This document shows, in pieces, positions 44,035-52,974 of a DNA stretch of 64,000 nt (positions within the stretch are counted from its first letter, which is position 1; each line of letters opens with the position of its first letter). Both the position numbers and the translations under genes were made by a program. The notes under the pieces are model-generated. The model ran no database searches. It was not told the DNA's origin and worked only from the letters and a program-made list of their open reading frames with translations. The stretch lies in contig NZ_QNUJ01000002.1 of the NCBI RefSeq assembly GCF_003574625.1, positions 372,001 to 436,000 of the forward strand, written 5' to 3'. The stretch is from Shinella zoogloeoides (GTDB taxonomy: Bacteria; Pseudomonadota; Alphaproteobacteria; Rhizobiales; Rhizobiaceae).

Positions 44035-45144
44035 ATGTCGAGCGTACGATCATTTGAGGCGGGGGACATCGGGACGGTCGCGGACCTTTTCCAGCGCCTG
44101 CTGCGCAAGACCGACGCCCCGGCAAGCGCCGACCTGAAATCCTATCTCGGCACGCTTTTCCTCAATGACGAAAGCCTCCGCACCGGCCTGACCTCACGCG
44201 TGCATGTCCGCGACGATGGCACGGTCGCGGCTTTCCTCGGCGTCCTGCCGGTGGAAATGGAATTCGAAGGGCGCCGCCTGCTGGCGGCCAATTGCGGCTC
44301 CTTCGTCAGCGACGACAGGGACCCCGATCCCTTTGCCGGCGCACGCCTGCTGCGCGAGGTTCTCTCCGGACCGCAGGACCTTTCCTTCAGCGAAACCGCG
44401 AACGAGATATCGACGGAGATGTGGCGCGGCGCGCGGGCGAGCGTTCTCGGTCCCTACAGCCTGGAATGGCTGCGGATCCTGAAACCCTCCGCATTCGCGC
44501 TGGAGGCGGTGGCGGGACGTCTGCCCTTCGCGCGGGCGGCAAGGCCGCTTGCCCGGCTTGCCGATGCCGTCCTCTGCCGACGCCGCGAGAAGCCTGTCTG
44601 GTTTCACTACAGACCGCTTCCCGGCAAGGCGGACAGCTTCGTCGCTGTCCCGGCGAGCGACGACGCGTTCATCGCGGCCTTCCTGAAATTCGCCCAGGCC
44701 TTCGCCCTGCGCCCGCGCTGGGAGCCGCCGGTGCTGGAAGCCATGCTGCGCCATGCCAAGCGCAAGGCGTTCCATGGCGAACGCGTCCAGCACCTGGTCA
44801 AGGCCCGCTCGGGAGCCGTGGTCGGCGCCTATCTCTATTACGGCAATGCCGGCGGCGTCGGCCGCACGGTGCAGCTTCTCGCGGCGCCCGGGCAGGAATC
44901 CGTGGTGATCGACTGCCTCATCCGCAACGCCTATGAGCGGGGCCTCGTTGCCATCCGCGGCCGCACCCTGCCGCCCCTTCTGCCGGCGATGGTCGGCAAG
45001 AAATGCGCCTTCGTCCATGGCGCCGCAACGATCGTCCACACCCGCGACCCCGCGCTCCTCGAAGCCATGACGGCCGGAAAGGCCTTCATCAACGGCCTTG
45101 TCGGAGAAGGCTGGACGCGCCTCATCGGCGACCGTTTCGAGTAG
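44035..45144 (+). CDS. GNAT-like (acyl-CoA N-acyltransferase fold) protein of a biosynthetic cluster
   Basis: The 369-residue protein looks like a GNAT/FemAB-type acyltransferase: an N-terminal segment VRSFEAGDIGTVADLFQRLLRK, a beta strand with VRDDGTVAAFLGVLPVEMEFEGRRLLAANCGSF typical of a GNAT core, and a second half with LVKARSGAVVGAYLYYGNAGG that repeats the pattern. It begins a five-gene operon with an asparagine synthetase 6 bases later. Similar proteins accompany amidotransferases and acyl-AMP ligases in exosortase- and polysaccharide-linked clusters. The acyl donor could be the carrier protein encoded downstream, which is inference. The ribosome-binding site is poor. Confidence 0.75.
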   Translation: MSSVRSFEAGDIGTVADLFQRLLRKTDAPASADLKSYLGTLFLNDESLRTGLTSRVHVRDDGTVAAFLGVLPVEMEFEGRRLLAANCGSFVSDDRDPDPFAGARLLREVLSGPQDLSFSETANEISTEMWRGARASVLGPYSLEWLRILKPSAFALEAVAGRLPFARAARPLARLADAVLCRRREKPVWFHYRPLPGKADSFVAVPASDDAFIAAFLKFAQAFALRPRWEPPVLEAMLRHAKRKAFHGERVQHLVKARSGAVVGAYLYYGNAGGVGRTVQLLAAPGQESVVIDCLIRNAYERGLVAIRGRTLPPLLPAMVGKKCAFVHGAATIVHTRDPALLEAMTAGKAFINGLVGEGWTRLIGDRFE

Positions 45145-45149
45145 CGGCG

Positions 45150-47099
45150 ATGTGTGGGATAGCGGGATATCACGGCAATGCCATCGCCCCGGACCGGGCG
45201 GCAGAATGCCTCGGCCGCATGGTGACGGCGCTCAGGCACCGCGGGCCGGACGCCGAGGGAACGCTCCTGCGCGGCGAGACGGGCCTTGCCCATACCCGCC
45301 TTTCCATCGTCGGCCTTCAGGACGGCGCACAGCCGATGACCAGCGAGGACGGCAGGCTCGCCGTCTCCTTCAACGGCGAGATCTTCAACTATGTGGAGCT
45401 GCGCGAGGACCTGAAGGCGCACAGCCATCGTTTCCGTACTGCCTCGGATACGGAGGTGCTGCTCGCCGCCTATGCGCAGAAGGGCCTCGAATGCCTTGCG
45501 GATTTCAACGGCGACTTCGCCTTCGCGCTGCACGATGCCGCGACCCGCACGCTGGTTCTCGCCCGCGACCGCATGGGCGTGCGGCCGCTGTTCCATACCG
45601 AACATGAGGGCACGCTCTTCTTCGCCTCCGAGCCGGGCGCGCTCCTCGCCCTGCCGGGTATGACGGCCGAGATCGACCCGGTAGCGCTCGACCAGATCTT
45701 CACGCTCTGGTGCCCCATTCCGCCGCGCACGGCCTATCGCGGCATATCGGAACTCCCGCCCGGCCACATGATGATCGTGAAGGACGGCGAGCGCACGATC
45801 CGGCCCTGGTGGCAGCTTTCCTATCCCGACCGAAACGACACGCCCCCGCCGCGCCGGATGGAGGAGCAGGCGGAGGAGCTGCGCGCGCTGCTGGAGGATG
45901 CCACGCGCATCCGCCTGCGCGCCGACGTGCCCGTGGGCGCCTATCTCTCCGGCGGCCTCGACTCATCCCTCGTTGCCGCGCTCGCGGCGCGGACGGTGAC
46001 GCACGGCCTCAGGACCTTCTCGCTGACCTTCCGCAGCGCCGAACATGACGAGCGCGACTGGCAGCGGGAGATGGCCGCGACGCTGGATGCGGAGGCGGAC
46101 AGCGTCGAATGCTCTTCCGCCGAGATCGCCGCGCGCATGCCCGATGCCATGCGGCATATCGGCTGCCCCATCCTGCGCACGGCGCCCGTCCCGCTCCACC
46201 TGCTCTCGGCGCGGGTGCGCGAGCGTGGCATGAAGGTCGTGCTGACCGGCGAAGGCGCGGACGAGATCTTCGCCGGATACGACATTTTCCGGGAAGCCCG
46301 CGTCCGGCGCTTTTGCGGCCGCATGCCGCAATCCGCCCGGCGCGCGCGCCTCTTCCAGCGGCTCTATCCCTACCTGCCGGGCCTGAAGCAGCAGACGCCG
46401 GACTATCTCGCACGCTTCTTCGCCTTCGGCTCCGAGGCGCTCGACGATCCGCTTTATTCCCACCGGCCGCGCTTCCGCTCCACCGCCGCGGCGAAGCTGT
46501 TCTTTTCCGCCGCCCTCAAGGAGGCCATCGGCGACTACGATGCGGCGGCGGACCTTGCCGCGCAGCTGCCGCCCGACTTTTCCCGCTGGCATGTGCTGCA
46601 TCAGGCGCAATATCTGGAAACCGCCTTCTTCCTTCCCGGCTATCTTCTCTCCAGCCAGGGCGACCGCGTGATGATGGCGAATGCCGTCGAAGGGCGCTTC
46701 CCGTTCCTCGATCCGCGGGTCGTGTCCTTCGCCGCCAGTCTCGCACCCGACGCGAAGCTGCGCGGGCTTCGCGAAAAGCACATCCTCAAGGAGGCCGCCC
46801 GCGGCCTCGTGCCGGCCCGGATCATCGACCGCGCCAAGCAGCCCTACCGCGCACCCGATGCAGAAGCCTTTGCCGGCGCGGCGAAGGCCCTCGACACCGT
46901 GCTCGCGCCGGAACGGCTCACTGAAGCCGGGCTGTTCAATGGGCAGGCGGTCGGCAAGCTGAAGGAAAAGGTCCTCAAGGGCGAGGCCACGGGCTTTCGC
47001 GACAACGCCGCCTTCATCGGCGTCCTGTCGACCCAACTCCTGCGCGATGGCACGGCCGCGCAATCGTCACAACCCCTATCGAGCATCGGAAGAAGCTGA
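45150..47099 (+). CDS. asnB: Asparagine synthetase B-type glutamine amidotransferase
   Basis: The 649-residue protein starts MCGIAGYHG, leaving Cys2 as the N-terminal nucleophile of the class II glutaminase domain (about 2-210, with RHRGPD and SFNGEIFNY). The synthetase domain (about 245-600) has the ATP-PPi loop YLSGGLDSSLVAAL, LTGEGADEIFAGYD and the late EKHILKEAARGLVP. It transfers glutamine-derived ammonia to an adenylated carboxylate. Because it sits in an operon with a carrier protein and an acyl-AMP ligase, its substrate is more likely a pathway intermediate than aspartate. The start at 45150 is chosen because the catalytic cysteine must be residue 2. Confidence 0.93.
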   Translation: MCGIAGYHGNAIAPDRAAECLGRMVTALRHRGPDAEGTLLRGETGLAHTRLSIVGLQDGAQPMTSEDGRLAVSFNGEIFNYVELREDLKAHSHRFRTASDTEVLLAAYAQKGLECLADFNGDFAFALHDAATRTLVLARDRMGVRPLFHTEHEGTLFFASEPGALLALPGMTAEIDPVALDQIFTLWCPIPPRTAYRGISELPPGHMMIVKDGERTIRPWWQLSYPDRNDTPPPRRMEEQAEELRALLEDATRIRLRADVPVGAYLSGGLDSSLVAALAARTVTHGLRTFSLTFRSAEHDERDWQREMAATLDAEADSVECSSAEIAARMPDAMRHIGCPILRTAPVPLHLLSARVRERGMKVVLTGEGADEIFAGYDIFREARVRRFCGRMPQSARRARLFQRLYPYLPGLKQQTPDYLARFFAFGSEALDDPLYSHRPRFRSTAAAKLFFSAALKEAIGDYDAAADLAAQLPPDFSRWHVLHQAQYLETAFFLPGYLLSSQGDRVMMANAVEGRFPFLDPRVVSFAASLAPDAKLRGLREKHILKEAARGLVPARIIDRAKQPYRAPDAEAFAGAAKALDTVLAPERLTEAGLFNGQAVGKLKEKVLKGEATGFRDNAAFIGVLSTQLLRDGTAAQSSQPLSSIGRS

Positions 47100-47101
47100 G
47101 A

Positions 47102-47356
47102 ATGACCGCAGAAACCCAAGCCACGATCCGCGCCTTCATCGTCGAGAACTTCCTGTTCGGCGACGAGAGCCACCCGCTGCCGGCCGATCTGTCGCTGATC
47201 GACAACGACCTGATCGATTCCACCGGCATCCTCGAACTGGTCGGCTTCCTTGAGGAGCGCTTCGCCATCAAGGTCGCAGACGCGGACATCGTGCCGGCCA
47301 ATCTCGACACGATCGGGCGGATCGCCGGCTTCATCGCGCGCAAGCAGACGGCCTGA
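47102..47356 (+). CDS. Acyl carrier protein
   Basis: This 84-residue protein is a free-standing carrier with the phosphopantetheine attachment site Ser40 in DLIDSTGILELVGFLE, the DS-x4-EL variant of the DSL motif. The start lies 2 bases after the asnB stop. It differs from the housekeeping AcpP motif GADSLD and is likely dedicated to the product of the adjacent acyl-AMP ligase. Confidence 0.92.
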   Translation: MTAETQATIRAFIVENFLFGDESHPLPADLSLIDNDLIDSTGILELVGFLEERFAIKVADADIVPANLDTIGRIAGFIARKQTA

Positions 47357-47372
47357 CGGACGGAAACCGGCC

Positions 47373-48893
47373 ATGCGGATCGAGCAATATCTCCGGCAGA
47401 GCGCAGCACGGGACGGGGCGAAGACCGCCATCGTCGCGGGCGACCTGCGGCTGAGCTACGACCGCTTCCTCGACCTCTCCGCCCGCATGGCAACGACACT
47501 CCGGGCCGGCGGTGTCGCTCGCGGCGATCGTGTCCTCATCCTGCTCGACAATGGCTGGCAGGCCGCCGTCGCCGTCCTCGCCACCTGGCTGGCAGGCGCC
47601 GTCATCTGCCCGGTCAATCCGTCGACGAAGGCCCCCCGCCTTTCGCAGATCGCCGCCGACTGCACGCCCGCCCTCGTGATAACCGAGGCGCGGCTCGAAC
47701 GGCTCGTCGCGGGCGTCGCGGAGCTTGCCGATACGCCGCGCCTCGCGACGGGAGAGGCGGGCAGCTTCGAGGCCGGCCTGAACGCCGCGCCATTGCCCGC
47801 GGAAGACCTACCGGACAGCGACCTTGCCACATTGATCTATACGTCGGGCTCGACCGGCGTGCCGAAGGGCGTGATGCTCGCCCATGACAACATGGATGCC
47901 GCGGCCCGCTCCATCGCCTTCTATCTCGAAAACACCGCCGCCGACACGCTCCTCGTCGTCCTGCCGATGTCCTTCGGCTACGGGCTCAACCAGCTCGTGA
48001 CCGCGATGCTGACGGGCGCGACGCTGGTGATCGAGAAATCCTTCGCCTTTCCGCAGGCGGTCTTCGAGAGGATCCGCGACGAGCGCGTCACCGGGTTCGC
48101 CCTGGTGCCGGCCATGGCCGCGATGATGATGCAGGCGCGGGACCTCGATCCCGCGCTCTTTACGAGCCTTCGCTACATCACCAGCGCCGCCGCGCCGCTG
48201 CCGCCGGCCCATCTCGACTGGCTGCGCGCCTTCCTGCCGCATGTCCGCGTCTTCTGCATGTACGGCCAGACCGAGTGCACCCGCATCGCCTATCTGCCGC
48301 CCGGGGAGATCGACGCCCGTCGGAGCTCGGTCGGCATCGCCATTCCCGGCGTGCGGACCGAGGTCGTGGACGAGGCAGGCGTTGCCGTTCCCCCCGGCAC
48401 CGTCGGCGAGCTGGTCGTCACCGGCGCGAACGTGATGCGCGGCTACTGGCGAAACGAGGCGGCGACCCGCAAGACGCTGCGGCCGGATCCACGGACCGGC
48501 GCGATGCGCCTCCATACCGGCGACCTCTTCACCGCGGATGCGGACGGCTACCTCACCTTCGTCTCGCGCACGGACGACATCATCAAGTCCCGCGGCGAGA
48601 AGGTTGCGCCCAAGGCGGTGGAAGACGTGCTGCACCGCATGCCCGGCATTGCCGAAGCCCTCGTCGTCGGCGTTCCCCACGACGTTCTCGGGCAGGCCGT
48701 CAAGGCGCTCGTCGTCGCCTCGGATACGGCCCTCACCGAACGGGACGTCATGCGCTTCTGCGCGCAGAACCTCGAGGACCACATGGTCCCGAAGATCATC
48801 GAATTCCGGCAGTCCCTGCCAAGAACCGATTCCGGCAAGGCAAGCCGCAGGCTTGCCGCCGAACCCGCCCCCGTCACAGGATCGAACGCATGA
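47373..48893 (+). CDS. Acyl-AMP ligase/acyl-CoA synthetase-like adenylating enzyme
   Basis: The 506-residue ANL-family enzyme has the P-loop-like YTSGSTGVPKGV (156-167), YGQTECTR (A5 motif), the LHTGDLF and SRTDDIIKSRGEKVAPK hinge (A7-A8) and a C-terminal catalytic lysine in RTDSGKASRRL (A10). It activates a carboxylic acid and most likely loads it on the carrier protein encoded just upstream. It resembles the AMP-forming ligases of exosortase-A-associated clusters, but no exosortase gene is visible. The start follows the carrier gene by 16 bases and the stop overlaps the NadE-like gene (ATGA). Confidence 0.92.
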   Translation: MRIEQYLRQSAARDGAKTAIVAGDLRLSYDRFLDLSARMATTLRAGGVARGDRVLILLDNGWQAAVAVLATWLAGAVICPVNPSTKAPRLSQIAADCTPALVITEARLERLVAGVAELADTPRLATGEAGSFEAGLNAAPLPAEDLPDSDLATLIYTSGSTGVPKGVMLAHDNMDAAARSIAFYLENTAADTLLVVLPMSFGYGLNQLVTAMLTGATLVIEKSFAFPQAVFERIRDERVTGFALVPAMAAMMMQARDLDPALFTSLRYITSAAAPLPPAHLDWLRAFLPHVRVFCMYGQTECTRIAYLPPGEIDARRSSVGIAIPGVRTEVVDEAGVAVPPGTVGELVVTGANVMRGYWRNEAATRKTLRPDPRTGAMRLHTGDLFTADADGYLTFVSRTDDIIKSRGEKVAPKAVEDVLHRMPGIAEALVVGVPHDVLGQAVKALVVASDTALTERDVMRFCAQNLEDHMVPKIIEFRQSLPRTDSGKASRRLAAEPAPVTGSNA

Positions 48894-49870
48894 CCGCACA
48901 GACATCCCACAGGCCCGCCTTCGCCCCGCTGGTGCTCGACCCCGAAGCGGAGGTGGAGCGCATTACGGGATGGATGCGCGAACGGCTGCGCCTCGACCTG
49001 CGCAAGCGCGGCCTCGTGCTCGGCCTTTCGGGCGGCATCGATTCCTCTGTCTCGGCGGCGCTTGCCGTGCGGGCGCTCGGCGCGAAGAACGTCTTCGCGC
49101 TCTTCATGCCGGAAAACGATTCCGATCCGGAGAGCCTGCGGCTCGGGCGGAGCGTGGCGGAAACCTTCGGCATCGACAGCGTCGTTGAGGATATCGGGCC
49201 GGCGCTCGCGGCGATGGGGTGCTACGAGCGGCGCGATGCCTTCATTCGCGAGGCGGTGCCGGAATATGGAACCGGCTGGGCCTCCAAGATCGTCTTCGAC
49301 AATCCGATGACGACGGGCGGCTACAACATCTCCTCGCTGGTCGTCCGCTCGCCGCAGGGCGAGACCCGCAAGGTGCGCCTCGGCGCCGGCGCGTATCTCG
49401 GCATCGTCGCAGCGACGAACATGAAGCAGCGCACCCGCAAGCAGCTTGAATACTACCATGCCGACCGGCTGAACTTCGCTGTGCTCGGCACGCCGAACCG
49501 GCTGGAATACGACCAAGGCTTCTTCGTCAAGAACGGCGACGGAGCGGCCGACATCAAGCCGATCGCCCATCTCTACAAGTCGCAGGTCTACCAGCTCGCC
49601 GCCCATCTCGGCGTGCCGGCCGAAATCCTCTCCCGTCCACCGACCACCGATACCTATTCGCTGCCGCAGACGCAGGAGGAATTCTACTTCGCCCTGCCCT
49701 ACGACAAGATGGACATTTGCCTCTACGGCCTCGAAAATGCCGTGCCCGCCGATGCGGTCGCAGAGGCGACGGGGCTCAAGGCGAGCGACGTCGAACTGGT
49801 CTGGGCCGACATCGCGGCCAAGCGCAAGGTCGCGCGCTACCTGCACAGCCAGCCATTGACCATTTCCTGA
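48890..49870 (+). CDS. nadE: NAD synthase-like amidase (NadE family), ammonia-dependent type
   Basis: The 326-residue protein has the ATP-PPi motif SGGIDSS (47-53) and matches NadE through FALFMPENDSDPES, TNMKQRTRKQLEYYHAD and LGTPNRLEYDQGFFVKNGDGAADIKPIAHLYKSQVYQLA. It has no N-terminal glutaminase domain. The region that usually reads like PSADLxPGQ-x-DE is PPTTDTYSLPQTQEEF here, so it is an unusual paralogue. Encoded last in a carrier-protein operon, it may amidate an adenylated intermediate rather than nicotinate adenine dinucleotide. A plain NAD synthase role is the alternative. Confidence 0.85.
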   Translation: MTAQTSHRPAFAPLVLDPEAEVERITGWMRERLRLDLRKRGLVLGLSGGIDSSVSAALAVRALGAKNVFALFMPENDSDPESLRLGRSVAETFGIDSVVEDIGPALAAMGCYERRDAFIREAVPEYGTGWASKIVFDNPMTTGGYNISSLVVRSPQGETRKVRLGAGAYLGIVAATNMKQRTRKQLEYYHADRLNFAVLGTPNRLEYDQGFFVKNGDGAADIKPIAHLYKSQVYQLAAHLGVPAEILSRPPTTDTYSLPQTQEEFYFALPYDKMDICLYGLENAVPADAVAEATGLKASDVELVWADIAAKRKVARYLHSQPLTIS

Positions 49871-49872
49871 CG

Positions 49873-49910
49873 AAAAAGGCCGGGACCGCCTCACGCGTCC
49901 CGGCCTTCTT
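49873..49910. terminator. Bidirectional intrinsic terminator
   Basis: AAGGCCGGGAC (49876-49886) pairs perfectly with GTCCCGGCCTT (49897-49907) across a 10-base loop. It has T-rich sequence on the plus side (CTTCTT) and an A-run on the other (AAAAA at 49873-49877) that becomes a T-run for minus-strand transcription. It separates the convergent nadE-like and RidA genes. Confidence 0.85.
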
Positions 49911-49929
49911 GCATCAGTCGTGAACCGGC

Positions 49930-50268
49930 TCAGACGAGCGCGGTCACCTGGATCTCGACCAGCAGTTCCGGCGCGGCGAGGCGGGCTTCCACCGTGGCGC
50001 GGACCGGCAGGTTGTCCTTGTCGACCCATTCGTCCCAGACCGTGTTCATCTGGCCGAAATGGGCGATGTCACGGAGCCAGATGCTGGCGCTGATCAGCTT
50101 GGCCTTGGAGGTGCCGGCCTCGGCGAGCAGGGCATCGATCTGGGCCAGGATATCGCGGGTCTGCGCGACGGTGTCGGCGCCCGCGCCGGTCACGCCGGCC
50201 GTGGTGACGACGCCGTTGACGACGACGGCGCCGCAGAAGCGCTGGCCGGGCTTGATACGCTTGATCAT
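49930..50268 (-). CDS. RidA-family protein, copy 2
   Basis: This 112-residue RidA/YjgF-like protein contains the arginine in LPVRATVEARLAAPELLVEIQVTALV (the RidA active-site Arg lies in such an R-x-T/C-x-V context). RidA enzymes hydrolyse reactive enamine/imine intermediates released by PLP dehydratases. The final position usually occupied by Glu is present in VEIQV. The gene follows the PLP aldolase gene in the amino-acid operon. The ribosome-binding site GGGAGAATTTCC precedes the ATG. Members of this branch without the full set of residues may have other functions. Confidence 0.88.
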   Translation of the reverse strand: MIKRIKPGQRFCGAVVVNGVVTTAGVTGAGADTVAQTRDILAQIDALLAEAGTSKAKLISASIWLRDIAHFGQMNTVWDEWVDKDNLPVRATVEARLAAPELLVEIQVTALV

Positions 50269-50401
50269 GGAAATTCTCCCTGTTGGTCAAAGAACGGTTT
50301 TGCCGAGGACCGGCGGATGAAACGATGCGTTCTCGTCCGCCATCCGGGGCAGCGCGGCATCAATGCCCGAAACCCCGGCGGAGCGCAACGTGCCGCGCCG
50401 G

Positions 50402-51694
50402 TCAGAAATAGGTCTTGTAGGCCGTCCTCACATCGTGGTTCCCGTCGACACCGTAGAGCACGTCCCATTTGTCGAAGGTCGTGCAGGGATGGGAAATGTC
50501 GAGGAACACCATGTCGCCCACCCGCAGCGGAGTGTCGTCCGGCACCCGCATGAAGGCATGCTGGTCCGCCAGGGTGAAAATCTCGTGCCCCGCGCCGAGC
50601 CCGACCGGCACCTGATGCTCGCCGGGCCGGAACCAAAGGCTGGGCGCCGGCAGGTGCACGTCGAAGGACAGATCGCGCTTGCCGCCCGTCAGGAACGCCA
50701 GCCCCTTTTCCGGCATGGACTGTACCCGGGTGACGACCTGGAGCGAGGGGCGCAGCTCGCCGGGGACGGCGCGCACGCGCTCCGAGCGCGCCTGCAGCGA
50801 AGCGAAATGCTCGCGGTACATCAGAGCGTCGTGCGTGATATAGCATCCGGAACGGGTCACGACCCGGGTCGGCCGTGAAAGCTTCAGCGCGCCAAGGTGC
50901 TCCACCACGATGTCATAATAGGCCGATCCACCGGCCGACAGGACGATTTCTTCTCCTGTGAATGCGCCGCGGGCATCGAGGTCGCGCGCGGCGGCCGTGG
51001 TCAATTCCATCAGGGCGCGGACCTTTCCGAGATTATCGTCCGGCCGCCCGCCGAAGATTCCTTCGAAGGATTCGATGCCGCGCAGTTCCAGCTCCCTGTC
51101 GTAGCTTCCGATGACGTCCGCTATGGCGCGTATGCGCGCCGGATCGCGCGCGCCCGTGCGGCCGCCCATCGCGCCGATCTCGATCAGGACGCCCAGCCGG
51201 CGCCGGGACCCGAGGGTCCGGATGTGACGGCCGGCGAAATGGGCGCCCTCCTCGGAATCGATCAGGCAGAGAAAATCGAAGCCCGGATCGCCATCCAGCT
51301 CCCGCATGACGAAATCGAGGAAGCGGGGATCGACGATCTGGTTGGCGACGAGGATGCGATTGACGCCGAAATCGCGGGCAACCTGCGCCTGGTGGGCGGT
51401 CGAAAGGGTTATCGCCCATGCGCCGCCGTCGAGCTGGCGGCGGAAAAGCTGCGGGCACATCGTCGTCTTGCCGTGCGGCGCGAGCGAGACATTCGCCTTC
51501 TCGCAGAATTCGCGCATCCATCGCTCGTTGTTGGCGATGGCCGGCTCATGCAGGATGGCGAGCGGCAAGGGCAGGTCGCCGCGCAGGACGTTCCAGTTCT
51601 TATCCGCGATGGATTCCAGCGGAAAGGGCTCGGTCCCTCCCGGAATGCCCTTCGTGCGATGATCGAGAAGGGGATGGGCGTGATTGCGGTTCAT
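50402..51694 (-). CDS. D-threonine aldolase/D-serine dehydratase-like PLP enzyme (fold type III)
   Basis: The 430-residue protein has the alanine-racemase-like N-terminal barrel with the PLP lysine K76 (LAPHGKTTMCPQ) and, near the C-terminus, the metal-binding His and Cys of the family (DISHPCTTFDKW). Relatives are D-threonine aldolase, D-3-hydroxyaspartate aldolase/dehydratase and eukaryotic-type D-serine dehydratase. The ATG at 51694 follows GGAGGTCTCGCC. It lies between two RidA genes and downstream of an amino-acid importer, which suggests catabolism of a D- or beta-hydroxy amino acid. Aldolase and dehydratase activities cannot be separated by eye. Confidence 0.85.
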   Translation of the reverse strand: MNRNHAHPLLDHRTKGIPGGTEPFPLESIADKNWNVLRGDLPLPLAILHEPAIANNERWMREFCEKANVSLAPHGKTTMCPQLFRRQLDGGAWAITLSTAHQAQVARDFGVNRILVANQIVDPRFLDFVMRELDGDPGFDFLCLIDSEEGAHFAGRHIRTLGSRRRLGVLIEIGAMGGRTGARDPARIRAIADVIGSYDRELELRGIESFEGIFGGRPDDNLGKVRALMELTTAAARDLDARGAFTGEEIVLSAGGSAYYDIVVEHLGALKLSRPTRVVTRSGCYITHDALMYREHFASLQARSERVRAVPGELRPSLQVVTRVQSMPEKGLAFLTGGKRDLSFDVHLPAPSLWFRPGEHQVPVGLGAGHEIFTLADQHAFMRVPDDTPLRVGDMVFLDISHPCTTFDKWDVLYGVDGNHDVRTAYKTYF

Positions 51695-51717
51695 GGCGAG
51701 ACCTCCAATGCGTGCAT

Positions 51718-52182
51718 TCAATCGAGAAGGCGGAAGATCGCCTCGATCTCGACCGTCATGTTGTGCGGCAGCGAGCCCATACCGACGGCCGAGCGGGCAT
51801 GTTCGCCGCGCTCGCCCAGCCGTTCGACGAGATAGTCGGAGCAGCCGTTGATGACCGCCGGGTGCTCCTCGAAACGGGGGGCGGCATTCACCATGCCGAA
51901 AACCTTGACGACCTCGATACGCTCGAGATCGAAGCCGGCATCCTCCATCGTCGCGAGCATCTGGCGGGCCACCAGCCGCGCGTGCTGGTAGGCTTCCGGG
52001 ATATCGATATCGGTTCCGACCTTGCCGGCGTGGAACGTTCCGTCGCTCTTCATGGGCCCCTGCCCCGAGAGATAGACCGTCCCGCCCGCGCGGCGGACGG
52101 TCCTGTATGTGCCGCCCGGGCTGACGGGAACCAGGGCCGCCTCGTCCGCCCCGGAAGACTGGTGTGCATTTTTCAAAGACAT
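51718..52182 (-). CDS. RidA-family protein, copy 1
   Basis: The 154-residue protein is a longer RidA-like protein with VSPGGTYRTVRRAGGTVYLSGQGP and the closing MTVEIEAIFRLLD. The usual active-site arginine context reads HARSAVGMGSLPHNMTVEIE. The start at 52182 is chosen by family alignment, with AGGA just ahead; the gene starts 14 bases after the ATPase stop. It is clearly a different branch from copy 2, so the two probably act on different intermediates. Confidence 0.85.
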   Translation of the reverse strand: MSLKNAHQSSGADEAALVPVSPGGTYRTVRRAGGTVYLSGQGPMKSDGTFHAGKVGTDIDIPEAYQHARLVARQMLATMEDAGFDLERIEVVKVFGMVNAAPRFEEHPAVINGCSDYLVERLGERGEHARSAVGMGSLPHNMTVEIEAIFRLLD

Positions 52183-52196
52183 CGTCCTGCTTTCAT

Positions 52197-52952
52197 TCAG
52201 ACCGGCTGCGCCGCGTGATCCGGCCGTTCGTGATTTCCGATACGGCGAAGGAACTGGATCAGCCGCTCGTCTTTTGGTTTGTCGAGAATAAGGGCGGGCG
52301 GCCCGTCGGCGGCGATCCGGCCGGCATCCATGAAGAGGACGCGGTCGGCCACGTTGCGCGCGAAACCCATCTCGTGGGTGACGACGAGCATGGTCATGCC
52401 GTCGGCCGCCAGCGAACGCATGACGTCCAGCACCTCGCCGACAAGTTCCGGATCGAGCGCGGAGGTCGCCTCGTCGAAGAGCATGACCTTCGGCTCCATC
52501 GCCAGCGCCCGCGCGATCGCCACCCGCTGCTGCTGTCCACCGGAAAGCTGGCTCGGATAGGAGGCCCATTTTTCCTGGAGGCCGACGCGTGCGAGAAGGC
52601 GGCGTGCCCGCTCCTCGGCGGCGGCCTTGCTCTCCTTCAGGACCAGCCGCTGCGCGATGGTCACGTTGCGGCCCACCGTCAGATGCGGGAAGAGGTTGAA
52701 CTGCTGGAACACCATGCCGACCTCCTTGCGCACCTGATGCAGCTCGCGCGGCAGGGAAAGGTCGTGCCCGTCGATCTTGATCGAGCCTCCGCTGAAGCTC
52801 TCGAGGCCATTGAGCATGCGCAGAAACGTGCTCTTGCCCGAGCCGCTGGGGCCGACGATCGCCACGACCTGCCCCGCCTCGACCTGCAACGAGATGTCCT
52901 TCAGGACCTCGAGCCTGCCGTAGGACTTGGATACACCATTCACTTCGATCAT
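52197..52952 (-). CDS. Polar amino-acid ABC transporter ATPase (GlnQ/HisP type)
   Basis: The 251-residue ATPase has Walker [10 protein letters not shown], the signature [15 protein letters not shown] and Walker [15 protein letters not shown]; the [12 protein letters not shown] loop is typical of the polar amino-acid (PAAT) family. It energises the two permeases encoded upstream. Confidence 0.95.
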   Translation of the reverse strand: MIEVNGVSKSYGRLEVLKDISLQVEAGQVVAIVGPSGSGKSTFLRMLNGLESFSGGSIKIDGHDLSLPRELHQVRKEVGMVFQQFNLFPHLTVGRNVTIAQRLVLKESKAAAEERARRLLARVGLQEKWASYPSQLSGGQQQRVAIARALAMEPKVMLFDEATSALDPELVGEVLDVMRSLAADGMTMLVVTHEMGFARNVADRVLFMDAGRIAADGPPALILDKPKDERLIQFLRRIGNHERPDHAAQPV

Positions 52953-52974
52953 CGGACAGATCCTTTCCTGCGGC

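Noticed and set aside
44035-49870. N-acetylglutaminylglutamine amide (NAGGN) osmolyte genes
   Set aside because: That pathway uses an AsnO amidotransferase with an ATP-grasp/GNAT fusion. Here there is no ATP-grasp domain, and a carrier protein and acyl ligase are present.
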